Source: Acidobacteriaceae bacterium (GTDB taxonomy: Bacteria > Acidobacteriota > Terriglobia > Terriglobales > Acidobacteriaceae). Taken from it: a stretch of 64,000 nucleotides of DNA. This document shows positions 8,361-16,556 of this stretch, in pieces (positions within the stretch are counted from its first letter, which is position 1; each line of letters opens with the position of its first letter). Both the position numbers and the translations under genes were made by a program. The stretch is taken from NCBI GenBank assembly GCA_003134815.1, contig PLCO01000011.1, positions 1 to 64,000 of the forward strand, written 5' to 3'. Under the pieces are notes generated by a model. The model was not told the DNA's origin, searched no databases, and was given only the letters and a program-made list of their open reading frames with translations.

Positions 8361-9527
8361 ATGCAACCTGTCCGAAATCTGCGCGCTCGTCGGCGGCGCG
8401 CGCCGCTTTTTGGCGAATTCATCGCCTCATTCGTCGCCGCGTCAGCCCTCGCCGGCTGCGGCATGCCGGGCGCGCCATTGCCGCCCTCGTTGAACCTTCC
8501 TCTTCCGGTGAACGATTTCTCCGCCGTGCGCACAGGAGATCAGGTCGCCCTCGCCTGGACCATGCCGAAAAAAACTACGGACAAAGTTCTGCTCACGGGC
8601 AACATCGCCGTCCGCGTTTGCCGCAATCAGACCAGCGCCGCACCCTGCAACGTAGCCGCCACGCTCGAATTCGCCCCCGGAGCAGCCGCCGCCTTCACCG
8701 AAGCGCTTCCGCCAGCTCTCGCCGCGGGCCCTCCCCGCGCGCTCATCTATTTTGTCGAGCTCGTCAATCGCAAGTCGCGCTCTGCCGGGCTCTCCAACGG
8801 CGCAGAAGTCCTTGCCGGCGAGGCGCCACCCGCAATCGAAAACCTCACCGCGGAGATGAGCAAAGACGGCGTGCTTCTTCACTGGGCGCCCACTCCAGCC
8901 GAATCCTCACCCCTCTCTATCCGTCTCCTGCGCAGGCTTCTCAGCACGCCCGCCAAAAAATCGGATCAAAAATCGGGCCAAGGCCCCTTGGCGCAGCCCG
9001 CCGAGCCGCTTGAGCAAACCCTCATTGTCGAATCCAGCCCTCACTCCGATCGCGCACCCGGCGCCAGCCTCAACACCTGTATTGACACCGGCATTCGTTT
9101 CGGCGAAACCTACGAGTATCGCGCCCAGCGCCTCGCCCGCGTCACCATCGGCGGTTCAACACTTGAACTCGCCGGACCGCTCTCGCCTCCTCTGCGCATT
9201 AACGCCATCAATGTCTTTCCTCCCGGCGCGCCTCAAGGTCTTGCTGCCGTCGCAACCGCCGGAGAAAACGGCTCCGCGTCCGCAATCGATCTCAGTTGGC
9301 TCCCCGGCACTGAAGCCAATCTCGCCGGATACATCGTCTATCGTCGTGATTCCACCGACAGCACCTGGCAACGCATCTCTCCCGCGCAGCCCGTCGTCGG
9401 GCCCGGCTATCGCGACGCCACCGTGCAGCCCGGCCACACTTACGCGTATTCCGTCACCGCCATCGACCAGCAGGGACTTGAGAGCGCGCGCTCCGCCGAA
9501 GCGTCCGACACCGTCCCCGGCCCTTAG
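8361..9527 (+). CDS. fibronectin type III domain lipoprotein
   Basis: Exported protein of 388 residues. A basic N-terminus and hydrophobic stretch lead to a lipobox LAGC with the lipid-bearing Cys at position 33. The mature part has FN3-like beta-sandwich signatures: RTGDQVALAWTMP near residue 57, a central AIENLTAEMSKDGVLLHW, and a clear C-terminal FN3 (IDLSWLPGTEANLAGYIVYR ... PGHTYAYSVTAIDQQGLES). FN3 domains mediate protein or polysaccharide contacts. It ends 47 nt before the FAH hydrolase gene, in the same direction. Likely a surface or periplasmic-face protein; ligand unknown. Confidence 0.8.
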   Translation: MQPVRNLRARRRRAPLFGEFIASFVAASALAGCGMPGAPLPPSLNLPLPVNDFSAVRTGDQVALAWTMPKKTTDKVLLTGNIAVRVCRNQTSAAPCNVAATLEFAPGAAAAFTEALPPALAAGPPRALIYFVELVNRKSRSAGLSNGAEVLAGEAPPAIENLTAEMSKDGVLLHWAPTPAESSPLSIRLLRRLLSTPAKKSDQKSGQGPLAQPAEPLEQTLIVESSPHSDRAPGASLNTCIDTGIRFGETYEYRAQRLARVTIGGSTLELAGPLSPPLRINAINVFPPGAPQGLAAVATAGENGSASAIDLSWLPGTEANLAGYIVYRRDSTDSTWQRISPAQPVVGPGYRDATVQPGHTYAYSVTAIDQQGLESARSAEASDTVPGP

Positions 9528-9574
9528 TGAATCAAAGCCCTTAACGAATTTCAGCACCAGGGAGTCACAAGCTC

Positions 9575-10381
9575 ATGAAATATTGCCGCTTCAAACTTAA
9601 CGATGAAACCCACTACGGATCGGTAGAAGATCGCGGCGGCGAGCTTTGGATCGCCGCGCTCGCGCCCGCGCCTGCCGAGGATCTGGCGTATCGCTTGGCG
9701 CTCGAAGAGGCCCCTGCGGAAAACTTCAAGCCCCTGCCCCTCAGCGCCGCCGAACTGATGCCGCCCGTCACGCCGTCCAAAATCGTCTGCGTCGGCCGCA
9801 ACTATCGTGCGCACGTTCGCGAGCTGGGCAATGAAATGCCCACGGAACCGCTGATCTTCTTGAAGCCCCCTTCGTCGCTGCTCGCGCCCGGCGGCGTAAT
9901 CCGCATGCCTGCCGTCTCTAAGCGTGTTGACTTTGAGGGTGAGCTCGCCGTCGTCATCGGTCGCCGCGCGCGCAACCTTAAACCCGGCGCCAAGTGGCGC
10001 GACGTCGTGCGTGGCTTCACTCTCGCCAACGATGTAACCGCTCGCGATCTGCAAAACAAAGACGATCAGTGGACGCGCGCCAAAGGCTTCGACACCTTCT
10101 GCCCCATCGGCCCCATCGTCAGCGATGAGCTCGATCTCGACGCCGGACTCAGTATCGAGACGCGCCTCAACGGCGAAGTCCGCCAGCACGCTTCCACGCT
10201 CGACTTCATCTTTTCGCTCCCCGAGCTTCTCGTCTTCATCACGTCGGTCTTCACGCTCGAGCCCGGCGACCTGCTGCTCACCGGCACGCCATCCGGCATC
10301 GCTCCGCTCTCGGCAGGCGACCGCGTCGAAGTTTCCATTCCCGACCTCGGCGTGCTCTTGAACACAGTAGGGGCCGGCTAA
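9575..10381 (+). CDS. fumarylacetoacetate hydrolase family protein
   Basis: FAH-fold enzymes hydrolyse or decarboxylate C-C bonds of beta-dicarbonyl compounds using a Mg2+/Mn2+ centre. The 268-residue protein has a short N-terminal domain, then the catalytic core starting at KIVCVGRNYRAHVRELG. Metal-ligand regions are FEGELAVVIG and GFTLANDVTARDLQ, followed by KGFDTFCPIGP and the conserved tail PGDLLLTGTPSGIAPL. This length and order fit the YcgM/acylpyruvase and oxaloacetate-decarboxylase group better than true fumarylacetoacetase. Exact substrate cannot be read from the sequence. Confidence 0.92.
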   Translation: MKYCRFKLNDETHYGSVEDRGGELWIAALAPAPAEDLAYRLALEEAPAENFKPLPLSAAELMPPVTPSKIVCVGRNYRAHVRELGNEMPTEPLIFLKPPSSLLAPGGVIRMPAVSKRVDFEGELAVVIGRRARNLKPGAKWRDVVRGFTLANDVTARDLQNKDDQWTRAKGFDTFCPIGPIVSDELDLDAGLSIETRLNGEVRQHASTLDFIFSLPELLVFITSVFTLEPGDLLLTGTPSGIAPLSAGDRVEVSIPDLGVLLNTVGAG

Positions 10382-10498
10382 CGCCTACGCAGCGCACCCC
10401 CCGCGCGTTTAGCGCATCTTAAACAAGTAGGGGTACACTGGTTTCGTAGGACGCCCACCGAAACCCCGCGTTCCCTTTTCCGAGTTTGAGGAGGAATC

Positions 10499-11497
10499 AT
10501 GCCGAATTTACTTGAACAGTTGCGCAAGTTCACCGTCGTTGTGGCCGACACCGGCGACCTGGAAGCGATGGAAAAATTCCATCCCCAGGATGCGACGACC
10601 AACCCCTCGCTGATTACCACCGTCGCGCAGATGCCGCAGTACCAGCCCGTCGTGGACGGCGTGATTATGGATGCGCGAAAGGAACTCGGCGAAGGCGCAA
10701 CCGACCAGGCCGTCGCCAATCTCGCCTTCCAGCGCCTGGCCATCGCCTTCGGCAAAAAGATTCTCGCCATCGTTCCCGGCCGCGTCTCCACTGAAGTGGA
10801 CGCACGCCTCTCCTATGACACCGAAGCCAGCATCAAGCAGGCGCGCAGCATCATCGCGCAGTACGACGCTGCGGGCATCGGCCGCGATCATGTGCTCATC
10901 AAGCTCGCCTCCACGTGGGAAGGCTTTCGCGCCGCCGAAGTCCTCGAGAAGGAGAATATTCACTGCAACATGACGTTGCTCTTCGGCATACATCAGGCCA
11001 TTGCCGCCGCCGACGCAGGCGTCACCCTCATCTCGCCCTTCGTCGGCCGCATCCTCGACTGGTACAAGAAGGACACCGGCAAGGATTACCAGGGTGCCGA
11101 TGATCCCGGCGTGCAATCAGTCACGCGCATCTACAACTACTTCAAGAAATTTGGTTACAAGACCGTCGTCATGGGCGCCAGCTTCCGCAACATCGGCGAA
11201 ATCACCGAGCTTGCCGGCTGCGACCTGCTCACCATCTCGCCGCAATTTCTCGGCGAGCTTGAGTCCACCCAGGCCGATCTGCCGCGCAAGCTAGATCCGG
11301 AGAAAGCCAAAACCATGCAGATCGAAAAAATCGTCGTCGACAAGGCCACTTATGACCGCATGCACGCCGCCGACCCCATGGCCTCCGACAAGCTCAAGGA
11401 AGGCATCGAGGGCTTCTCCGCCGCGCTGGTCAAGCTCGAAACCCTGCTCGCCAAGCGCCTTGCCGAGCTCGAATCGCGCACCCCGGCCACTGTCTAA
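10499..11497 (+). CDS. tal: transaldolase
   Basis: Transfers a dihydroxyacetone unit between sedoheptulose-7-phosphate and glyceraldehyde-3-phosphate in the non-oxidative pentose phosphate pathway. The 332-residue TalB-type protein has ATTNPSLI near residue 35, the Schiff-base lysine in [12 protein letters not shown], and [33 protein letters not shown]. The start is secured by a GAGGAGG ribosome-binding site about 7 nt upstream. It is probably cytosolic and in its own transcription unit; a GGTCCC hairpin repeat follows 30 nt after the stop. Confidence 0.97.
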   Translation: MPNLLEQLRKFTVVVADTGDLEAMEKFHPQDATTNPSLITTVAQMPQYQPVVDGVIMDARKELGEGATDQAVANLAFQRLAIAFGKKILAIVPGRVSTEVDARLSYDTEASIKQARSIIAQYDAAGIGRDHVLIKLASTWEGFRAAEVLEKENIHCNMTLLFGIHQAIAAADAGVTLISPFVGRILDWYKKDTGKDYQGADDPGVQSVTRIYNYFKKFGYKTVVMGASFRNIGEITELAGCDLLTISPQFLGELESTQADLPRKLDPEKAKTMQIEKIVVDKATYDRMHAADPMASDKLKEGIEGFSAALVKLETLLAKRLAELESRTPATV

Positions 11498-11507
11498 GCG
11501 CGGCGCT

Positions 11508-11567
11508 TCATCCACCACGAAAATGGGTGCCCCCGGTCCCTGGCACTTGGGGACCGGGGATACACCC
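11508..11567 (+). repeat. GGGTGCCC / GGTCCC hairpin repeat
   Basis: The leader CCACCACGAAAATGGGTGCC is followed by a 10-bp perfect stem CCCCGGTCCC (11531-11540), a 9-nt loop and GGGACCGGGG (11550-11559). It lacks a U-tract. The same unit is found inverted at 53253-53287 and related leaders occur at 30703 and 35999. The rest of the 328-bp gap to the next gene holds nothing recognisable. Confidence 0.75.
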
Positions 11568-11825
11568 GCCTCAGCCATCCCTGTTTACTCCACTCTTCGC
11601 ACTCGACCCTTGCCACTGCCAACAAACTCGGGTTCCCCTCTTGCCAAACGCAACTCTTCGGCTAATCTCAGTGTTACAGTTTTGTAAATCGAGCCGCCGC
11701 TGGCGTCTTCCCCGCGCAGCACAAAGTGGAACAGCAGCGGACTCAAGCAGCAGACCCGGCTGCAGGCGCACAGCCGCTTTGGTTTAGGAGCCAATTGCTT
11801 TTCCGGCTCCGTTTGGGAGGTGTGT

Positions 11826-12404
11826 ATGCAGGCCCAGCCTCATCCGCTCGAACCCTTCTTCCAGCAGATCGTGCGCAACAGCTATGAAGGCAAACTGGGC
11901 CTCCACGATCCCGACGTCACCGCCTACGTCGCGCGCCTCCTCTGCGAATTTTCCCAGTCCGACAAGCTCTACAGCATGCGCGATGCGGAAGGCCACCCCA
12001 TCGAGGAGCTCGAAGAAATGCAGCGCGCCGCTGATCCCGTCCACGGGTCCGCCGCGTCCTTTGACGCCGAGCGCGCGCTCCGCAAATACATCGGCGACTA
12101 CTCCCTCTTCGTCGCCGGCATGTACCCTGAGGCCACCGGCTCCAGCCGCCGTCACCGCCGCCCCCGTCCCAGCTCCCGTCCGAGCCCCACTCCGAGCGCC
12201 CACCCGAGTCTTGACGAGCTCATTCGCGTCGGTAAGCATAGCTACTTCATTGTCAGCCAGTTCAATCTTTTCGAATACGAACAGGAAGCGCCGCTCTTCG
12301 CGCGCCTCTCCTCGAGCTTTGAGCGCTTGCTTCTCGGCCTCACCTTGGTGCGCGAAGACCTTGGCCCGCGCAAGCCGCTCCAGCTCCCGCCCCGCGTCAA
12401 CTAG
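11826..12404 (+). CDS. hypothetical protein, 192 aa
   Basis: No named family is recognised. It is soluble and alpha-helical, beginning MQAQPHPLEPFFQQIVRNSYEGKLGLHDPDVTAYVARLLCEF. A Ser/Pro/Arg-rich linker (about residues 105-130) separates an N-terminal helical domain from a C-terminal one with HSYFIVSQFNLFEYEQEAPLFARLSSSFERLLLGL. The ATG at 11826 is preferred over an in-frame GTG at 11820 because GGGAGG lies immediately before it. It precedes the dienelactone hydrolase gene by 142 nt. Confidence 0.7.
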   Translation: MQAQPHPLEPFFQQIVRNSYEGKLGLHDPDVTAYVARLLCEFSQSDKLYSMRDAEGHPIEELEEMQRAADPVHGSAASFDAERALRKYIGDYSLFVAGMYPEATGSSRRHRRPRPSSRPSPTPSAHPSLDELIRVGKHSYFIVSQFNLFEYEQEAPLFARLSSSFERLLLGLTLVREDLGPRKPLQLPPRVN

Positions 12405-12546
12405 ATCATTTTGTCGTAAGCATCAATGGCCTGTTGCCCCATCCATTCGCGTCCTTCGCGAATGGGTGAGACATCCTCGCCTTGCCCGTCCCTTGATTCC
12501 CCTCCTCTGCGCCGTGGATACTGGAAGCGCCGGAGGATTTCTAAGG

Positions 12547-13218
12547 ATGACTGAGTCTGTAACTCTGCGCGCTGCCGATGGGCACGCCTTCAGCGCCTAC
12601 GTTGCTCGCCCGTCAGGCGAGCCAGTCGCCGGCCTCGTCGTTGTGCAGGAGATCTTCGGCGTCAACGCCCACATCCGCTCCGTCGCCGACGGCTGGGCTC
12701 GCGATGGCTTCCTCGCCGTTGCTCCCGCGCTCTTTGACCGCATCCGTCCAGGCATCGAGCTTGGCTATGGGCCCGGCGACATGCAAACCGCAATGAGCCT
12801 GATTCCGAAATTCGACATCGATAAAGCGATCCTCGATATTGCCGCGGCCGTCGACTTTGCCGCCGGCGCGACACACACGAAGGTCGGCGTCATCGGCTAT
12901 TGCCTCGGTGGCACAATCGCCTGGCTCTCCGCCACGCGCCTGCAGCCCGCGGCAGCCATTGGCTACTACGCTGGCCGCATCGGCAACTATGCCGGCGAAG
13001 AACCCACTTGCCCCGTCATGCTCCACTTCGGCAGTCAGGACACGCACATTCCCGCCGCGGACGTCGAGAAGGTCCATTCCGCGCACCCTGAAGTTGAAAT
13101 CTTCTGGTACGACGCCGGACATGCCTTCAACTGCGATCCGCGCCCGAGCTACAACGCCGCGGCGGCTAAAGAAGCTCGCCAGCGCTCACTCGAATTTCTC
13201 AAGCAGCATCTAGCCTGA
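12547..13218 (+). CDS. dienelactone hydrolase family protein
   Basis: Alpha/beta-hydrolase of 223 residues, the usual DLH length. The Cys-Asp-His triad is visible: Cys119 in GVIGYCLGG, Asp165 in FGSQDTHIP, His192 in YDAGHAF, with the conserved Glu in VVVQEIFGVN near residue 35. Carboxymethylenebutenolidases open dienelactone in chlorocatechol breakdown, but many members have other ester or lactone substrates, and no catechol genes are nearby. The start ATG at 12547 follows a GGAGG/AAGGA region. Cytosolic. Confidence 0.93.
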   Translation: MTESVTLRAADGHAFSAYVARPSGEPVAGLVVVQEIFGVNAHIRSVADGWARDGFLAVAPALFDRIRPGIELGYGPGDMQTAMSLIPKFDIDKAILDIAAAVDFAAGATHTKVGVIGYCLGGTIAWLSATRLQPAAAIGYYAGRIGNYAGEEPTCPVMLHFGSQDTHIPAADVEKVHSAHPEVEIFWYDAGHAFNCDPRPSYNAAAAKEARQRSLEFLKQHLA

Positions 13219-13258
13219 GCGCCTCAAGGCTTTTCAGAGTTCAAGTTCCCGGAAACCT

Positions 13259-13303
13259 CAGGGATCAGCGCGTGCTGATCCCTGAAACCTGATCCCGAAC
13301 CCT
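13259..13303 (-). repeat. AGGGNNN heptamers with perfect hairpin, after the VOC gene
   Basis: On the minus strand, 8 nt after the VOC stop, come AGGGTTC, GGGATC, AGGTTTC and AGGGATC (13303 down to 13277). The last unit forms a perfect 11-bp hairpin with an inverted partner: CAGGGATCAGC (13259-13269), loop GCGT, GCTGATCCCTG (13274-13284). It sits between two convergent genes and could slow transcription from either side. Confidence 0.65.
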
Positions 13304-13311
13304 GCCTTCTG

Positions 13312-13677
13312 TCACTCCGACCAGACGGCAAGCACATTCCCCACTCCATCGGAGAAATGGAATCGCCGTCCGCCGGGATATTCAAACGTCGGCACCTCAA
13401 CTGTCCCGCCAGCAGCGACAATTGCCGCTTCTGTGGCCTTCAAATCTTTGGAGTAAAGCACGACCAGGGGCGCAGCATCGCCGCGAGTCTCTTCCTGTTT
13501 GGCTGTGCGAAACCCGCCGTGAACGCCAGCGTTTGCCGCATCGAAGCCGATGTAGTCGGGCCCCCAATCCTGGAAGCTCCAGCCGAAAACAGTCGCATAA
13601 AACTGCTTCGCGCGCGCCACGTCCGTCGCCGCGAACTCAATGTAATTGATTCTGTGGTGATTTTCTGCCTGGCTCAT
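13312..13677 (-). CDS. VOC (glyoxalase/bleomycin-resistance fold) protein
   Basis: A 121-residue single VOC module with two beta-alpha-beta-beta-beta repeats. The first is RINYIEFAATDVARAKQFYATVFGW and the second runs LVVLYSKDLKATEAAIVAAGGTVEVPTFEYPGGRRFHFSDGVGNVLAVW. VOC proteins bind a divalent metal and act as isomerases, dioxygenases or resistance proteins; this short PhnB/YdcJ-like type has no assigned substrate. An AGGAG site 7 nt before the ATG supports the start. It is convergent with the dienelactone hydrolase gene. Confidence 0.88.
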   Translation of the reverse strand: MSQAENHHRINYIEFAATDVARAKQFYATVFGWSFQDWGPDYIGFDAANAGVHGGFRTAKQEETRGDAAPLVVLYSKDLKATEAAIVAAGGTVEVPTFEYPGGRRFHFSDGVGNVLAVWSE

Positions 13678-13970
13678 AGCTCATCTCCTCTGCGTTGAAC
13701 TGCGTGGGGGCGAGGGAAGGTGCCGCGAATTCTACAGCGCCTTCGGAATTGCTGTAGACCGAAAGCACACACTCAAGTGGCTTTTTCCCCAACCGGAGTC
13801 CCCGTAGACAGGTCTTCGAGTGCGGGGTGGAAGTAAAGGCCACCTTGCAAGACGATGGCAATAGCACATAAATTGTGGAACCGCTCTCGGCTTACGGCGC
13901 GGGCTGCCGAGGTACCAAAACAATTTAGCAGACTCGGCTGATCCCCCGTATAGAGCTGTCCGCTAGTCCT

Positions 13971-13998
13971 ACTCCCTGTTCCCTGTTCCCTGACCCCT
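13971..13998 (-). repeat. AGGGAAC heptamer array after the TonB receptor gene
   Basis: ACTCCCT, GTTCCCT, GTTCCCT and GACCCCT in strict 7-nt register, reading AGGGAAC on the minus strand and starting 5 nt after the receptor stop codon. The remaining part of the 326-bp gap 13678-14003 shows no gene or clear signal. Confidence 0.75.
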
Positions 13999-14003
13999 GT
14001 CAT

Positions 14004-15992
14004 TCATTGCCCCACCTGCACGGCTACCCCGCCCATGATCGCCCTCGGCGGCATGTTCACGCCGCTAATCTCCTGGTAGCCGGTGTTGCTCACGTTTGTG
14101 AATCGCAGATACGGCCGCACCTTCCACGCATCGCGCGTCAGCGTCGCGTTCCACACCGGATAAATCCTCTGCTGATACCGCTGCGCAAGCTGCACGGCAT
14201 TCGTCAGGACAACGTCATGCCCCATCGCCCAGCTCCATGAAGCATGAATGTTTTCGACCGGATAGTTGAACACGTACTCCGATTCGAGCCCGTGCAGCGC
14301 GGTCTGAGCACCGTGCAGCGCAGTCCACTCCACGCGCACCGTCTGCGATTTATTCGGAATCCACGTCAGCGACGATTCCACTCCAACAAAGTGCAGCCCA
14401 TTCAGGTTATCCGCGCACCACATGTTGGCAACCTGTGCGCCATTCTTCATGCACGAAGGCGGCAGATACGAATTCGGAACTGTGGCCGATCTCACATAAT
14501 CGATGGTTTCGTGCTGCTGCGAATAAAATCCCGTCGCTGAAAGCGTGACCTTCGTCGAAGGTACCCAATCCACGCCACCATCCCCGGTCCAAGCCGACTC
14601 CGGCTTCAAATTCGGATTTCCCAGCGTCGACGGATCGGAATAGTAGAGATCCGTATACGTCGGAATCCTGAATCCGTACCCTCCGGTCGCGCGCAGCTTC
14701 AGGCTGCTAGCCACGCGAAAACTTCCCGCCAGCTCCGGAGAGAACACCACCTGCGCGCCCCCGGAAAAAATCTCCTCCCGCGCTCCCGCCGACAAACTCC
14801 AGCGTTTCTTCGCCGGCCGCAGGTCCACGTCCACGTAGCCCGCGCCACGGTTCCGCGCATGAAGCCCCAGGTTATTGCTGCGAATGCTGTCCCCATCTGC
14901 CTCCAGCCCCACCAAAAGCAGCGTCCCCGCCGGCAGATTCTCCGTGCGCCGCAGCGAACCCTGCCACGACCCATCAATATGGTTGTTCTCGTAAATCGCC
15001 GGATCGTCTCGCAACAGCACAAAATCATCCGTGTGCCGCCGATAGGCGAACGCAGCCTCTGTCTGGCTGCCCAACTCCTGCCGCACCCCGCCAAACCACC
15101 CCTTCGTCCGCTCCCACGAGTTATAGGAACCGTAAAACTGGTTCGCTCCAAACGATCGGTCGCTTGTCGCAAAAAGCAAGTCCGTCACGCCGAGCCGCGT
15201 CCCCAGCCAACTCTCGGCAGACGCGTCCTCGTTGCGGTAATCGCGGTCATTCAAGCAATCGCGATCCATCTGCTGTGGTGTACATCCAGGGGCGAATGTT
15301 GGAGCGGTGTATGCCGGTGTGGCCACAAACCCCGTGGAAAAATTGCGCTCCGCGGTCGCGCGTCCGCTCCATCGCCCATGCGTCGCTCCGGCTAGCAGCG
15401 TCTCCTCGTTCGACTCGAAGCTGCCTTCGCCGCCGCGCAGAAGAATCGAATCGTGGTCCGGCGCGGCCGTCAGAAAATCGACCACACCGCTCAGCGCATC
15501 CACGCCGTGCAAAGTCGAGCCGGCGCCCTCCAGCACCTGGATCGAACTCATCGCCTCCAGCGGAACCGGCAGGTCGAGATTGTGGTGCGAGGTCTGCGCG
15601 TCGTTGATGCGGAACCCATTCACGAGCACAAGCGTCTGTTCAAAGCTGCCGCCGCGCAGCACCAGGTCCGCCTGTCCTCCACCCCCGCCGCGCTCCTCCA
15701 GAAAAACCGACGAATCATCCCGCAGAAAATCCTGCGGCGACTCAGCGGCCAGCGATTCTCCCTTCACCGGCAGAATCTCCACCGACCGTTGCGACTCAGC
15801 CAGCGGCACCGGCGTCGCCGTGCCCAGCACGACCATGGTTTCCGGATTCGCTCTGACAGGCGCTACGGATGCGGCGCTACCAACCTGCGTAGTCTGCGCC
15901 GCGCCATTCTGCGCAGTGGCAGCTCGCAGTGCCCCGGCCAGTAGCAGAAAGAAAACAACTCGAGAACGGCGGAAAACTTGCTTTCGGAGCAT
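14004..15992 (-). CDS. TonB-dependent outer-membrane receptor (BtuB-like)
   Basis: Energy-coupled outer-membrane transporter of 662 residues. A signal peptide (about 1-27) is followed by a plug domain: ESPQDFLRDDSSVFLEERGGGGGQADLVLRGG region, VLVNGFRINDAQTSHHNLDLP, and IQVLEGAGSTLHGVDALSGVVDF. Next is a 22-strand-type barrel with PELAGSFRVASSLKLRATGGYGFRIPTYTDLYY and NPNLKPESAWTGDGG. The plug resembles BtuB/vitamin B12 and siderophore receptors; the ligand is unknown. It ends VQVGQ and lacks the usual C-terminal aromatic residue. It is divergent from a MarR regulator that may control it. Confidence 0.93.
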   Translation of the reverse strand: MLRKQVFRRSRVVFFLLLAGALRAATAQNGAAQTTQVGSAASVAPVRANPETMVVLGTATPVPLAESQRSVEILPVKGESLAAESPQDFLRDDSSVFLEERGGGGGQADLVLRGGSFEQTLVLVNGFRINDAQTSHHNLDLPVPLEAMSSIQVLEGAGSTLHGVDALSGVVDFLTAAPDHDSILLRGGEGSFESNEETLLAGATHGRWSGRATAERNFSTGFVATPAYTAPTFAPGCTPQQMDRDCLNDRDYRNEDASAESWLGTRLGVTDLLFATSDRSFGANQFYGSYNSWERTKGWFGGVRQELGSQTEAAFAYRRHTDDFVLLRDDPAIYENNHIDGSWQGSLRRTENLPAGTLLLVGLEADGDSIRSNNLGLHARNRGAGYVDVDLRPAKKRWSLSAGAREEIFSGGAQVVFSPELAGSFRVASSLKLRATGGYGFRIPTYTDLYYSDPSTLGNPNLKPESAWTGDGGVDWVPSTKVTLSATGFYSQQHETIDYVRSATVPNSYLPPSCMKNGAQVANMWCADNLNGLHFVGVESSLTWIPNKSQTVRVEWTALHGAQTALHGLESEYVFNYPVENIHASWSWAMGHDVVLTNAVQLAQRYQQRIYPVWNATLTRDAWKVRPYLRFTNVSNTGYQEISGVNMPPRAIMGGVAVQVGQ

Positions 15993-16052
15993 CCGTTAAA
16001 GCATCGTCTCTCGCGCCAACTCCGCGCAACAACGATTTTGTATCATCGTGAA

Positions 16053-16071
16053 TAGTTGAGGTGCTAAACTA
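16053..16071. promoter_or_regulatory. candidate MarR operator
   Basis: TAGTT-GAGGTGCTA-AACTA is a 5-bp inverted repeat with a 9-nt spacer, in the 91-bp gap between the divergent TonB receptor and marR genes. The position suits autoregulation, but the repeat is short and could be chance. Confidence 0.3.
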
Positions 16072-16083
16072 ACTCCGCCCGCC

Positions 16084-16527
16084 ATGCGCATCGATGCCTT
16101 TCTCCGCGAGAGCCCCATGTTCGCCGTCAACCGTGCAGCGCGTCGTTTCGAGGCGCTCGCCTCGCGCGTGCTTGCCGCCGACAGCCTCGGCTTCCTCGAA
16201 GCCCTCGTCCTCGCGGCTCTCTTTTTTGAAGCGCCGCGCCAGGTCAAGCCCTCTCAACTCGCCGAAACCTTCTCGACCACGCGCGGCAATCTCAGCCATT
16301 GCATCTCTTCGCTTGAGGCCAAAGGCCTCCTGCAGCGCAAAATTGATCCACAGGACGCGCGCGCCTATCTGCTTACGCTCAAGCCGCATGGCAAGCGTTG
16401 CGCTTTGCGCGTTATCGCCGCACTCGATCGCATGCAAAGCGAATTCGAGAGCGAGATCGGCAAATCCAATCTCGCCGAAATGCTCAAATCCATTCGCAAG
16501 CTGGAAGCGCGCGCCGCGCTTCGTTAA
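16084..16527 (+). CDS. MarR-family transcriptional regulator
   Basis: A 147-residue winged-helix regulator. The DNA-binding core is VKPSQLAETFSTTRGNLSHCISSLEAKGLLQRKIDPQDARAYLLTLKPHGKR (about residues 57-108), including the recognition helix TTRGNLSHCISSLE and the wing with the conserved D..D.R. N- and C-terminal helices form the dimer interface. It is transcribed away from the TonB receptor gene with a 91-bp shared upstream region, so repression of the receptor is a reasonable inference. Ligand unknown. Confidence 0.9.
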   Translation: MRIDAFLRESPMFAVNRAARRFEALASRVLAADSLGFLEALVLAALFFEAPRQVKPSQLAETFSTTRGNLSHCISSLEAKGLLQRKIDPQDARAYLLTLKPHGKRCALRVIAALDRMQSEFESEIGKSNLAEMLKSIRKLEARAALR

Positions 16528-16556
16528 GAAAACTGCCCTTGCCGGTCGCAGCCTCG

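Noticed and set aside
11531-11559. Rho-independent terminator of the transaldolase gene
   Set aside because: Strong hairpin but no U-tract; it belongs to the dispersed GGTCCC repeat family.
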